64,000 nt of DNA, from assembly GCA_029582165.1 (NCBI GenBank), contig CM055872.1, forward strand, positions 2,759,582-2,823,581, given 5' to 3'. Source of the stretch: Portulaca oleracea (lineage: Eukaryota; Streptophyta; Magnoliopsida; Caryophyllales; Portulacaceae). A program made the translations under genes and the position numbers. Below the pieces are notes generated by a model, which saw only the letters and a list, made by a program, of their open reading frames with translations, was not told the DNA's origin and did no database searches. Shown piece after piece: positions 23,721 through 35,559 of the stretch (within the stretch, counting starts at the first letter, position 1; the number at the start of each line of letters is the position of its first letter).

Positions 23721-24555
23721 CTATTATCCAACATGTTATCTTATTCAGACTCGACTACACCAATGCTTGAAGTGTCAAGTCTCAAGAGTTTGAGGTAGAT
23801 GTATCGTGGAAGTTATTCAAAAAAAATATTGTGCATTCTTTTGTCTAAAATAGTATCGAGTGCCTAAACCCGTGTTCAAAGATTCAATGTTCAACACTAA
23901 TAGTTGGGGTAAAATGAAGAGTGATGAAAACATCATAACATAGATTATCAGGGCCATGTTGTAAGCTAATTATGTACACATATTCATTTTACAGTGAAAA
24001 GCAAGACCACGTATCCATTGAGCAAGATGTGAAGAATTGCAAGTTATAAGTTGTGTCAAATCCATGCTTTCTCATCACACTCTGGGTAGGGGTTTGGATA
24101 TCTAACAAAAATTCCGCAATCCAGAAATATTCCCCCAAACCACAAATTCAAACAAAGAAAAGAAAGCATTTCATAAGTTGGTGATTCGCAGGAATTAGTG
24201 GGGTTTTAGCTGGAGAGAGCGCAGGGTTGTCAAAACATAGAGCCCACCACTCTAACCCTACCAAGTAGGAGCACTTTGTACAAATCCAGATCCAAAACCA
24301 ATATCCTAGAAGTTCCGTTGCAAAACAGTAAGTGGAGGTCTCAATGTATGATATAACATTTTCACCTTCTAAATCAAAATTCAGAAAGATTGGTTCTCAT
24401 CGACCTGAAATTTAAAATTTCTCCTATTTTGCGAGACTCAAGGTCTGATATAACAGTCTAACCTTTTAAATGAAAAATTCAGAAAGACTTGTTGATATTG
24501 ATCTAAGATTAAAAAAAAAAATCCTCCACCACTTGCTATTTTACGGGAAACATTT
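23721..24555. other. Intergenic, nothing recognised
   Basis: No supported gene. A stretch at 23740-23900 ('gaagtgtcaagtctcaag', 'tatcgagtgcctaaacccg') faintly resembles 25430-25520, perhaps an old repeat. Confidence 0.35.
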
Positions 24556-24955
24556 TACTTTAGCGAGCGTTTGGTGAATGTTTCCCGACAAAGTTTGTCC
24601 ACTTTTCCAAATTGACTAAAGTTTCCCAAGTTCTGTTGCAAAATTAGGATGGCAAAGTTTTTCAGTGAGGTCTAAACTTTTTCTTATGATTCATGGGAAA
24701 AACCTTCCATTGGGAGTTGGAAAAGTTTTTATTCCCATGGAAAACTGAAACTATTTATAATATAACTTTCCAAGATAACCCTAAAAAATATCTAATAAAT
24801 TAAATAACTAGGGGTAATTTTGGATATTTTGAATAGACTTTCCTACTAACTTTCTCATATTTTCAAATATAAACCAAACATTGTAATGTAATCTTTCCCA
24901 CCTCGGAAAAAGGTTTCTCAGAAAATATTTTCTTAGAAAAAAACCAAATGGTCGT
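24556..24955. repeat. 'tttccc' repeat family, copy 2
   Basis: 'gcgtttggtgaatgtttcccg ... ataaaccaaacattgtaatg ... tcttagaaaaaaaccaaatgg' repeats the order of motifs seen at 10577-10975. Confidence 0.5.
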
Positions 24956-26455
24956 TAACAAAATAAGTTGGAAAAGTAAATGAGAAATTGGAGTACTTTC
25001 AATTGCAAAAAAGGGAGGGAGGGACCTCAAAGCAGTGTCATTGTCTTTCAATTGACAATAACACGTGTGAGACAGGTTCCGTTCCTGGAATTGAACCAAT
25101 GCACACAGAAAGGGCAACTGCTGAGTTGTGAGCATGTGAGATGCTTTTTCCCTGTATACATATCTGCATCTATTTCTCAATGGAAAAATATGCAGAGATG
25201 TTTGAATCAGTGCTTGCTTTGCTCTCCTATCTATATATCCAGTAGGGCCACAAAAACAAAAGCCATAATGACAAGTCCCCTCCTTAAAGAAGAAGCCAAA
25301 TCTGGTCCATTTATTTGTGTGCGACTTCCTTCATCAGAGACATTTGTATGCTAATCATATTACCGAGTTATAATCTATGTTATCTCGACGGGACGACATG
25401 CTCATAGTGAAGTGCTAATTGTCTAACAAGGGTGTCGTGTTGAGCATGGCAATTTTCTGAAAAAATTTGTGCATTTACCGTCGAAAAAGGGTCGAGTGCC
25501 AAGTGCTAAGTACTTGGAGGAAAATGAAGAGCCTGGGTAATATAGGGGTACGACCTCTATCTCATATTAACCGATGTTTTTGCTAAAAAGCTAGAAAGCA
25601 AATGCAAATTCTTGATGCACTAAAAAGCAACCAAAAGCAGTCATATTAGTAACAACAAATCCACTTAATGCTTACAAGTGTCAGATATTAACAAAAATAA
25701 AATAGAAAGAGAATTAATTATGCACTTCCCCTCTCACTTTTTAAAATTTTTAAAGTTCATCTTTAATTAATAATTTCTCACAAAATATTTTATTAAAAGA
25801 TGCAGTGTTATACTTTTTTTAATGGCGTTTTTTATTAGAAACCTACGATGAAATTATTGTACATGTTGAAAAATTAACGGAAACAAAAGCCAAAGCAACA
25901 CTTAAAAACCCAGTAATATTATGGGACGGAGACAGTAATACTTTTAATATGAATTGAGCATGTTTTCTGCAGTATTGTATATGTAGCAATCAGTAGACTA
26001 CACTACACCCTTATAAACAAGGAATTAAGGGGGACCATGAATCCGTCCATGACCCTGTTCTACAAGTCAATCCCACATGCTGGATGGAAGAATACTACTA
26101 TTGCACTTTTCACTTTTCAGCCTTGGCCTTAATGGGGGAAAACAACAGAAACACAAAACTAGAAACTTAAATCGCTTTCACTCTGCTGCTATGGTGGCAA
26201 AGTTATAGCGGGTGAATCATATGGCCAATGACCTATTTCTCGGCCCTAACAATTAAAATCTCTAAATCTAAATTCTAATCATTAATTTAGGAATCAAATG
26301 GCCAAAGGCATCATTAACTTCCTGAAAACTATAGATTCAATCCTGTTTATCATCATCTTAGCATCATTTACGTATATGGATCCAATGGCAAAGGAACCAT
26401 TAGTTTTAGGGTAAGTCAGATTATCAGAATTCCAAAGCTAGAGAGTTGCTACATA
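24956..26455. other. Intergenic, no supported gene
   Basis: Overlapping frames on both strands at 24863-25354 are mutually exclusive and without family resemblance; none is annotated. Confidence 0.4.
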
Positions 26456-27204
26456 CTCCCTCCGTCCTTAATTAGCTGATGTTTAGGGAGTAGACCTGGT
26501 AATTCGGGCAGGCAGGCGGGTTACAGGTCGGTCGGATATTGGGTTCGAGTAAATACAGGTCGCGTGTATTTCGTGTTTAGGTAAATACAGACGGTGTATT
26601 TCGGTTTTGGATCAACCCAATGGATTATGACTGCGACCTGTTTCCGCTTTTTCTTTAAAAAATTTGTCTCTAATTACTATTTTTGTACAATATACATTAT
26701 AAAATACGATTATCTTATAGTAACAAAAATTATTGTAAATATTTCAACTTAACTTAGAAAAATAGCAAATGAATAAGTTACGCTTATAGTTTAATCGTCA
26801 TGAATTCCAACGAAAAAGTCACAAATTCGAATAGAGTTGAACTTAAAATATAAAATTTTCGGATCAAACGAGCGAGTCGGGTTTAACACGCTAATTTGCG
26901 AGTTTTTCGGTTCTGGTCGAGAAAATCATGTTCGAAACCCAAAATTTTTGGTCACGTTCAAGATTGACGAGTCTACGAGGGAGGAAGGAGTAATAGTAAT
27001 ACCAATACACTTTTGCCTTTTTGTAATTATTAGGGGTTGAAACGTTTAAAATGATCAACCGTCCCTGATCATTGCTAAAAAGTTATTTTAAAAGTTAATT
27101 GTTTTAATGATAAAATAGGTAAAATTTTATAATAAAAATATAAAATGATAGATAATTAGAGACAAAAAAAAGTAGGTTAAATCAACAGATAAGGACTAAG
27201 GGAG
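26456..27204. mobile_element. Stowaway MITE interrupted by a 'ctgtcaatt'-type element
   Basis: TA | CTCCCTCCGTCCTTAATTAG at the left and ATAAGGACTAAGGGAG | TA at the right are matching Stowaway ends. About 26494-26985 between them is another element starting 'acctggtaattcgggcaggc', with 'taaatacaggtcgcgtgtatttcg' inside, the family seen nested at 5150-5665. Confidence 0.7.
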
Positions 27205-27807
27205 TAATGTAACAAGTAGGTTCTGAGAGGGGGAAAAAAATTAACCTACAAATTCTTTCACACAGAAGTTGTTTCCAAAATCGGACCCGTGACCTGCATG
27301 TCACGAAGATGCAAATGCAATGTGGTTATGGAGAAAGATTTGGGGCCATATATATGGAGCAGGGAATCTCCTAACTGCACCATGTTTTGGAGGTATGGGG
27401 CAGTTAACATATAGGAAGGAGTCAGACCAAAACCACAAAGGCTCTATCCAGAAAATTCTCAGCTGTTTTGAGTGTTTTTCTTTTTATCTTTGAACTCTTT
27501 ATATCCTATTTCTCCCATCCTTTTCAGCAAATGCAAAAGGAAATGTGACATGTTCATCATCCAAGTGACATGATTAGCTAACATCAACACTTCCATGCAT
27601 GGGGAATGATTTGGAGATGAATAAATCGTCACATAGAGCCCACGTAATCATTAGTTTTGCTTATTTTTCCTTCAAGGACGAAAAATATTGACCAAGATTG
27701 TGAACTGCCAGCTGCCTTTGGAACACTAGCAATGAATGCAGTGTACACTTCACCACTTGGACACCCCTTCCCTTCCAAACAAAAAAATAAAGAAAGAAAT
27801 AGAGAAA

Positions 27808-27842
<35 letters not shown>

Positions 27843-28824
27843 AACTCAGGAAAAAGGGAAAGGGGGAATCTATTCACTCCAATGATACTTCAGGAAAAGC
27901 CAGTGTTACATCATTAACTTAATTCATAATTAAGTAGCATCACAACTACACTTTATGAGTATATGGAAGCAATTAAAGGCAAAACCCACTTAAAGTGGAA
28001 TACACAAAGAGATTAGCCCTGATTATGGCATCTTTGAGTGCAAATAATAGAAAGAAAGATATGTTCTAACTTCTAATAACTTGATCTTGCTGGTTGAAGA
28101 TCAAATCATGTGTGATTTTTAGAATAAAATCTCTCATTATTTCTTCCTGTTCTTGTTGTTAGACCTTGCTTCCTGTTCATGATGTTAAACCTAAGTGCAT
28201 ATCGTTATAAAAACCACCAAGTTTGAGACAAAGGCTCTCTAATGCTTAAGCCCTACATCATTTCTAGTAAGATATGTATACAATGGTTTTTGCTTGTGAG
28301 TTGTGACATCTTTTTTGGCAAGCAGACCTGTCAACTAGGGCCATAACTTAAGGGTAACTAACTACCAATAAATTTTACAGGTCAGGATAAGGGGTAGGTA
28401 TCAAACTGCCCTTGACAAGCGTAACCCCCCACACGGAAAACTTTTTGCGAAAAAATGAATCACTCGAGAGCTTGAAAGATAGGGTCGGTAACCAACTTGA
28501 CTTCAACTTCTTTGCTTCTAAATTGTGACATATATGTTAAATATCACTCTCCCTTCTCTGCATGAAATTCAAGATGCAACCTTCATGTACAAAGGGAAGC
28601 ATCATCTAAGCCACAAGAGGGGAAAATGGGAAGGAGGGTTCACTCCCAGCCGTGCAGCAATGGAAACTAAGGTGATTGCAGTGGAGGGGCCCAGAAGGAG
28701 AAAGGGTAATAACTTGTAAATGACTAAATGTCAGTCTGAGTGCCCTCTAGTGTAGGGTGTACCAGGCACCTTAGAGGAGGAAAAGAAACTATGGGGATAA
28801 TCTCACTCAATCTCGCCCCCTGCA
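27205..28824. other. Intergenic; (AAAT)n repeat near 27806-27842
   Basis: No supported gene. A tetranucleotide repeat of about nine AAAT units is present. A 64-codon frame at 28525-28719 is unrecognised. Confidence 0.4.
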
Positions 28825-29070
28825 ACCCCTATTCTTTTGTGTTCGTACGGTGCAATATCACAATTCACCTTACTATTTAATATTCTTCCACACTTTTACC
28901 ACACCACACTTTACCATAATTATTATCCATATATCCCTTCACTTTTCCCCTCTACTTTTAACATTCTCTCTCCTCACCTACCATACAATTCCACGCCTTA
29001 CCGCACTTTACACAATTTCACCATATCACATCATTTCCACATCTTACCAACCGCACAAAAAAAGATGACC
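28825..29070. mobile_element. Tourist-like MITE (opposite orientation)
   Basis: 'cccctattcttttgtgttcgtacgg' to 'accgcacaaaaaaagatgacc', followed by TAA; the interior is in 'accacaccacactttaccataat' orientation. Confidence 0.65.
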
Positions 29071-29448
29071 TAACTGAACTTATTATAAACTATTGACAGA
29101 AGTTTTTTTGAACTTTATACTTAATTGTACTTAATCTTCTAGAAATAAGTTGAAAATTAACTCCTAAAATCTTACGACGAACCAAAAAATCAATCTAGAG
29201 ATAACAGAAATATCAGTATATCACACAGAGTTGTTGCATCACTTTATGCTTCATAAAACCCACCAAGGATCATAAAAGTTTGACACAGCTTCAGACTTGG
29301 ATGAATTAATTGAATGGTGACCCATATATGTACGATTTATTCAAGTATCATTATAAAGTTGACTTAAGGACCACAATATGTCCTATTCCTTGGCCCTCTT
29401 AAACCCACTCTTAACCCTTTCATAGCAAACAATACAAGAGTTTCGTAC

Positions 29449-29532
29449 CTTCCTGTAGTAGGTACTTTTCTGAGGCCCGCAGGCACGTAGAGACGATAGC
29501 ATCAAGTGCATTCCAAGGAAGCTCTATGTAAC
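29449..29532 (-). CDS. Candidate internal exon of an unrecognised gene
   Basis: On the minus strand an 84-nt interval lies between a good acceptor (AATGTGCAG, ending at 29533) and a good donor (GAAG|GTACGA, at 29448). Read with 2 leading nt and 1 trailing nt it encodes 27 uninterrupted codons, including IELPWNALDAIVSTCLRA, which looks like a real conserved helical segment. I do not recognise the family. It could be a downstream exon of the gene that starts at 37730, but the phases require further exons in between that I could not find, so this link is inference. Confidence 0.5.
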
Positions 29533-29952
29533 CTGCACATTAGGGTTTTAGTTTATCAAAGTCTTTATTTTTTCTTGGGGCTAGACATAGAATTGAAGGC
29601 CATGACAAAAAGGGAAACAGGAGTAGGCAATAGAGACATAAATTAAAGCAGAAAAGGGATTACGAGACATGAATGCAGGTATCTGTCATGATTAACATAC
29701 CAAATCAAGAATAATTAACCTACCAAAAAGCCAGGAAAAGAGGCAAAGAAAGCCACATTAACGTACAGCCAAAAACCAAATCTGATAGTAACTAACAGAT
29801 GACCAAATGAATAAAGGATCACATGGGCCAATACCAATTCCCACAAGCATAGGATGGATAGCTGTCAGTGAGCTTAAATGTTTGTAAAGTGACATAAAAC
29901 AAATACTCCATTGTTTATTAGGAGAGGGAGGAGTGGAGTCCAACCCTCATAT

Positions 29953-30740
29953 GCATAGCTAGCTATGTTTTTTCACAACGACAACCGACGGAGACAGCTT
30001 CAAGTGTGGGTCCTATTCTCACGAGGTAAAGGGACATTCAAATATAGACAATCTTATCTCAATACGTGAAGAGACCAATTCCAGAATGCACACAAATAAT
30101 TTGGAGAAATATTTGAAGTTGAAAAACGTTCAAAGGAAAAGAAATACCTAACATTGTTTGCGGGTGAAATTTTTCAAGAAGAAATTTTAAAAAGATAGGA
30201 AGACCTCTACTGAGAAGCAATCTTGAGGAATGGAGCAACTATGGAATGTGGTTGACATTGTCATGTGTGTTTTGTGGTGAACGCCTGTATTGGTTTATTG
30301 GTGGCAGATTTGTGCTATTTTTTCCTTAACTTTTGATGTTTTGCAAACTTATCAAGATGATGTCTGCTGCACTAATGAATTTCAAGCTGATTTAGGCTTA
30401 GAATAATTCGCGTAGCGAGCTATTTTTTGTACAACAACAACTCACCAGTCGAAGTGTGGGTCATATGAGGTGCAAGGACATCCAAATGTTGACAACCTTA
30501 TCTCATCGGCACATGAAAAGGCCATCTCCAGGATGCCCACGGAAATTTTTCATAAATATTTTGAAGTTAAAAGACCTTTACATAATGGAAGGTTGCCGAC
30601 ATTTGGATTTCCTTAAACTTCGTATTAACGAGATTATATTGGGATTTGTAGTTGTTCTAAGAACCTTTCAAGAAAAAGAAGTACCTAGCACTGTTTGTGG
30701 GTCTTTTTCTCATGGTGCATAGCTAGCTATGTTTTTCCTG
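29953..30740. repeat. Direct repeats, two full copies and the start of a third
   Basis: Copies begin at about 29953, 30412 and 30719 with 'gcatagctagctatgttttt' or a close variant. Copies 1 and 2 share 'gaagtgtgggtc', 'aaaggacat(t/c)caaat..t..gacaa', 'cttatctca' and 'aagaaatacctaacattgtttgcggg' or close variants. The short plus frame at 30456-30722 falls within copy 2 and is not called. Confidence 0.6.
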
Positions 30741-32089
30741 TACATAGAATCTAACTTGGTTTGTCAAAAAAAATTAATTAAACGAGTGACAAATAACAAT
30801 AACGAATATAATAAAAGCAACATATTGGGAACGGATATGATATGATTAGGTGTTGAGAGTTATAGACTATGGACCCCCTAGTGGTAGGCACTAGGCAGGC
30901 AGCTTTCTCTTTTGCCTTTAATTTTTTTTACTTGGTTAGTGCTCTCTAAAGGCTAGGTTGAAAGGCAAAGCAAAAGGAGAATCTTGGTCAGGACATCTTT
31001 TGTCCTCTTTTTGATGCATAAATCAACAACTTTCTTATCAAACCTCAAACATCCCCATCACTACTAGAAAGAGGAGAAAGCCAAGTAAGACCGTAAGAGT
31101 AGAGAGGAATAGTATGGGCATTGGGCAAGGAGATGAGAAGATTGCTGATGCATAACAATTCACGTTTTGGTGAGTCAGTGCATTCATTGCACAAACTATC
31201 AAATGTAAACTCTTAGAGTATAAAAGTATTCTTAGACCATCAATCATTAGTGTAAGTTTTTGGCTGAGTTAATTCTTGCACACAAACAATAATGACACTC
31301 GCATAGCTTGCAACAAGAAGGGCACTTCCAATAAACTAAACAACAATAAGATATAATACAATTTGTTGAACCAATCACAATAATTTGACAGCAATGCATC
31401 AATTTACAAATTGACAAAGTACAAAGACGTGTTTATTTTCTCCAATAACCAACAACTAAGATGTAATTTACATAGAAATGCTGATGGATTGTGGATTATT
31501 CATCTTCCTCATATATCACTAATGGAGTACGCAAATAAAGGGCAGATGGATAACATTAGTCCAACTCATTGATTATTGAATTGAACATTGAACCATGCAA
31601 ACGTAATATTGCTCCTCTCAGTTCTCCAAATTTAAGCTTTTCTCTTTCTCTTTTGTCAAAACTTAATAATCCTCATCCTCCCCTCACAAAATAATTGTCA
31701 CTGTTATTATCAATATATATTTGTAAATATTATAAGATTATATTTCTAAGAAAGCATTTTATAATATGAATCTAGTGATAGTATTAGTAGTTTGTTATGA
31801 TGCATCATCGCGTACCTTCTGCAATTAACAAAGTTTTCAAAATTTGGATGCGTTTAGTTCATAATAAGAATAATTAGGGAGGGCGTACTTCCTATTTCCC
31901 TTGATACACCTAAAGGTTGGAGACAGCTATTTGGCTGCAGCATAACATAGGTTCCATCAGCTACTGCAACATCCTACTGGGGAAGTTCAACAATGTGCGG
32001 CTATTGGTGCATGCTTACAACCACAATAGACTATGCTAGATTCAAAGTAGCATTAGTATGGTGTGTTTTAAACAGTGATTCCCCACTTA
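30741..32089. other. No supported gene; possible intron of the 37730 gene
   Basis: AT-rich with no exon I can support. Confidence 0.35.
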
Positions 32090-32361
32090 GGCCATGTTCT
32101 TTTCCATGGTACTATACCGCACTTACCGTAATTTACTATACTATCTACAAACTATCGCATCTTACCATACCATACCACACTTTACCACAATCATACTTTC
32201 TCGCTCCTCACTTTTTTCTCTCCTTACCTACCACACCAATCATTCTTACCACAAATTTTACCACAACCTACTATACCGTACCGCAAAATATACCATACTT
32301 TCTACAATTTAGCATACCATACATTTTCCACACTTTACCTACCACAAAAAAGAACAGAACC
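32090..32361. mobile_element. Tourist-like MITE (272 bp)
   Basis: TTA | GGCCATGTTCTTTTCCATGG ... CCACAAAAAAGAACAGAACC | TTA, interior 'accataccataccacactttacc'. The plus-strand reading frames over it are translations of the element. Confidence 0.8.
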
Positions 32362-32550
32362 TTAACTATAAGCATCATAGATATCTATCAACACCCTTGA
32401 AATGCTCATAAAATGCTTTACACCCTGGATACTATCTGGAACATGATCTATAAACCGAACACTTGCCGGAAACTCTTTAGTTCCAAAAGCAGACGCTGTA
32501 TTTTCCTCATGCCATATGCTTAATCTTGCATTTAATCGACAAATGGCCAT
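32362..32550 (-). other. Short unrecognised reading frame next to a MITE
   Basis: A 62-codon minus-strand frame including SIWHEENTASAFGTKEF and ASVRFIDHVPDSIQGV has protein-like composition, unlike most short frames here. Its stop codon is the TAA that also forms the target site of the adjacent Tourist element. I do not recognise it. It may be an exon fragment, a decayed transposon piece or chance; not called as a gene. Confidence 0.3.
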
Positions 32551-33589
32551 GAGTAGTGGTTTGAGGGATCAAAGAGGTGAACAGTTAGATACAATTTCAT
32601 ACAGCAGTTTAGTCTTAGGCTCTTAGCTCAGTGTCAACAACCCCTCTCAGTGTGGGTCCTCTCTCAGTTTAGCCTTACGTCACTCAGGTTCAGTGTCTTT
32701 ATTTCTTCAAATCTTCGTGACCACTTTGGAATACTGCAGACTATTACACAGCACAGGATTCCCTTTCCACAACATAGTTTCACTAATACTGAAAACTGTT
32801 TCTCTTGTAACATCTGGGTAGTAGATGCAATTGCAATCTTAGTTTTAAAAAGAGCGAGGTGCACAAAAGCACAAAGGGTCCTCGACCCCGGGGTGCAGGT
32901 TTTTCGGATGCAAAGCGCACTTGTACTAATGCTAAAAAATCATTCCTAATCTATAATACTTGCACAATAAGTTAGATATGGCTTCAAAGAAGTGACTGCA
33001 CATCATTATAACTACCAAGAATACCACATCCTTTAAATTATTCTGGGATAAAAGAAAGACAGATAGAGATATAAGAAATAGAGACAAAAATGTTAAAGAA
33101 AAAAAAGAGTTGGATGTCTCAACTTTCTCAATATGACAAAAGTTTTCAACACTAGGTTTGAAGTGCCAAAAGCACAGGGGTTTGTGTGCATAGGCCCTCC
33201 TCCATAAACTTTTTTTATATAAAGATTGCAATATCAGAACTCTAGAAAACTCTTCAGACTTGCAAGACAATTCAAAATCCAAGTTTCCACTCAAAGATGG
33301 AATTGATGAAGTATACTTTGAGGCTAGAATCTGTATTGTCATGCAAAGCCCATATTACTTTTCCAACAACCAAGAATCCAAGGCTTCTAGCTATAATAAG
33401 AAATAAGCTATTATTGAAAAACTATGCATATAAAGACTAAAAGAGTCACGGAAAGGTGACGGGAATAAAACAATTTAAAATGGATTACAACGCATCCACA
33501 GGACACAGGAAGTTAATACTTCACCTGAATATCCCAAGTATCATTTGTAAGACATTCTAAGAGCTAGATAACTGTCGCAGTTTCTTTCA

Positions 33590-35440
33590 TTTAGGCAAAC
33601 ATTCCCAGGCATCAAGAAATTGCCAATAGAAGATTTATAATACCCTACAAAGTCCTGATTCCATACATACAATTACTTTTGACTAGGTGTCCCTAATCAG
33701 AGTTTACCTCCTCCTCGACATACACACACACAAATATTCACTTCTGAGTAATATATGGCAAAAACAATTCCATCTCAAGGAACCATGTCATGGACAGTTT
33801 TTCTTAGGGGTGAACGGTTCCGGGTACCTTGACCTAAAGTTAGGAACCTTACATGTACCCATTTGGCTGGTTCCTAAATCCAGGAATCTTAACTTTACCC
33901 GTTTAAGACGATTCCTAAATTTTAGGAACTTTACCCTTACCAAAGGTTCCAGGTTCGGTTTCGAGCACCCACATATTAGACACTAACTATATTTTTTGCC
34001 ATTTTTTTTAAAAAGTCATTGATTTCTTCATCCATTCACACTAGTTTGTTGCTTAACATGCACAATTACAAGTACGTTGTACTCTGTTGTCTACTATCTA
34101 TATACACTGGTTTAAAAAAACAAAACCAAGTTATTGATTGTCGTGAATCTGTGACTGTTGTTTGACATAGAAAGACAACAATACAATATTAATAAAAATT
34201 AAGTCTCAATAAAAATTACAACGGTCTTTTTGGTAAAATGGTTTCTGAAATGAATGTAGATATTGATTTTTTTTATTAACATAAGGTTCTGTGTACCTAA
34301 TGGTTCTAGGTTCTAGGTTCCGTGTACCCAGTACCTAACGTAATTGATAGGTTCCAGGTTCCGATTCAAGGTAGTAGTTTAAGAACCTTACCCTTTGATA
34401 GGTTTCTGAATTTTGGGAACCTTATCATTACCTGTTTGAACGATTCTGGTTCTGGAACCTACCCGTTTGACCGGTTTTAGCCTAGTTTCAGGATCTGGAA
34501 CCGCTCACCCCTAGTTTTTCTCAATAGTTCCACTGCAATAACTGTTGCATTTGAACATAAAACGAAAGTATATAACGTACTCAAACTTCAGGACCTTACT
34601 TGTGTTGGGGGTTGGGAGGAGGGGGGGGGGATTGTTGAAGAATCACAATTGTTGAATTTGCTTGGGGCCCTAAATGAAGGCGGAAGCATGAAAACAAAGT
34701 TATAGAATTTATTTTTATTCCGTAACAAGAAACACTAAAATATGCCTATCAGCATATACGGACGAGATGCATGCACAACTACGAACAAAATTTGGTTGTC
34801 CCTCTAACTATTTGGTTTAGCTTCCTAGCATGCTAAAGGGGAAAAAATACAATGTGCATTGTGGTACAGCAGGAAACTTTGATCGCATTAGCATAGCTCT
34901 TAATTACAAGGAAACATTGCTAAAAGTTACTATTCCTTGTCCTTGTTGGGTTGAACCAGAAACTTATCTAAAGCTGGCTAATAGCTAGTCACCACTCACC
35001 AGCCATGTTACTACATGCATCCCTCCACTTTCCTCAAAAGCTCATGTTGGAAACCTCTAATATCCATATGAGCACTCTACCATTTATTTGAGCTAAGAAC
35101 ACACAATTTTAGGATTAGATGTCACATTTACGCAATTATGCCCTGAACCCATTCTCTTCCTTCGAAAAGGGTATATAAGTGAATCCTAAGGGCATTCCCA
35201 ACTGATAAATAAAGATGGCACAAAGAAAGGAAAATCAAACTCATATAACTGTATATGGAATAACAAAAGTTGCATTTGCACCTAGCTACATGATCTGCAT
35301 TATCTACATGCCCCTGGCATTTACTGAATATCATCTTAATAATCTATGAACTCGACATCACTAAGAAACGTTACATGCTTTTATTAAGACATTCGAATAG
35401 GAATAACTTAACCCCTAGATTCTCCTCACAATATATCTAC
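33590..35440. repeat. Tandem duplication, copy 1 (includes a hAT-like insert)
   Basis: Shares an ordered series of landmarks with 35560-36890: 'tacaaagtcctgattc', 'gagc(t)tccatt..aaggt/aacca', 'atgcctatcagc', 'atagctcttaatt(a/g)caaggaaac', 'aatagctagtc', 'gtgaatcctaa(g/a)ggca', 'aaagttgcatttgcacct', 'ccctagattctc'. Divergence is substantial, so the duplication is not recent. Confidence 0.75.
33805..34513. mobile_element. hAT-like non-autonomous element (709 bp) with 8-bp target duplication
   Basis: The left end TAGGGGTGAACGGTTCC and right end GGAACCGCTCACCCCTA are inverted repeats (one mismatch). The 8-mer GTTTTTCT lies immediately outside both ends (33797-33804 and 34514-34521). An 8-bp duplication with a TAGGGGTG terminus is characteristic of the hAT superfamily. 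The interior has many 'ggttcc/ggaacc' and 'gtaccc' motifs in both directions. No transposase. The paralogous site near 35750 lacks the element. Confidence 0.88.
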
Positions 35441-35559
35441 AACTAAAGCTGATACACAGCGGTATTCTTATTTGTCTTCCTTCCCTCAGGACTCAGAAGT
35501 CAGGATGAGGTCTCACAGGTGGAAGTTTCTCTCTCGCAGATTGAGCATCTTAATTTCTT

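Noticed and set aside
27629..27877. Minus-strand frame of 82 codons with a hydrophobic repeat
   Set aside because: The hydrophobic stretch is the translation of an (AAAT)n repeat; the rest is unsupported.
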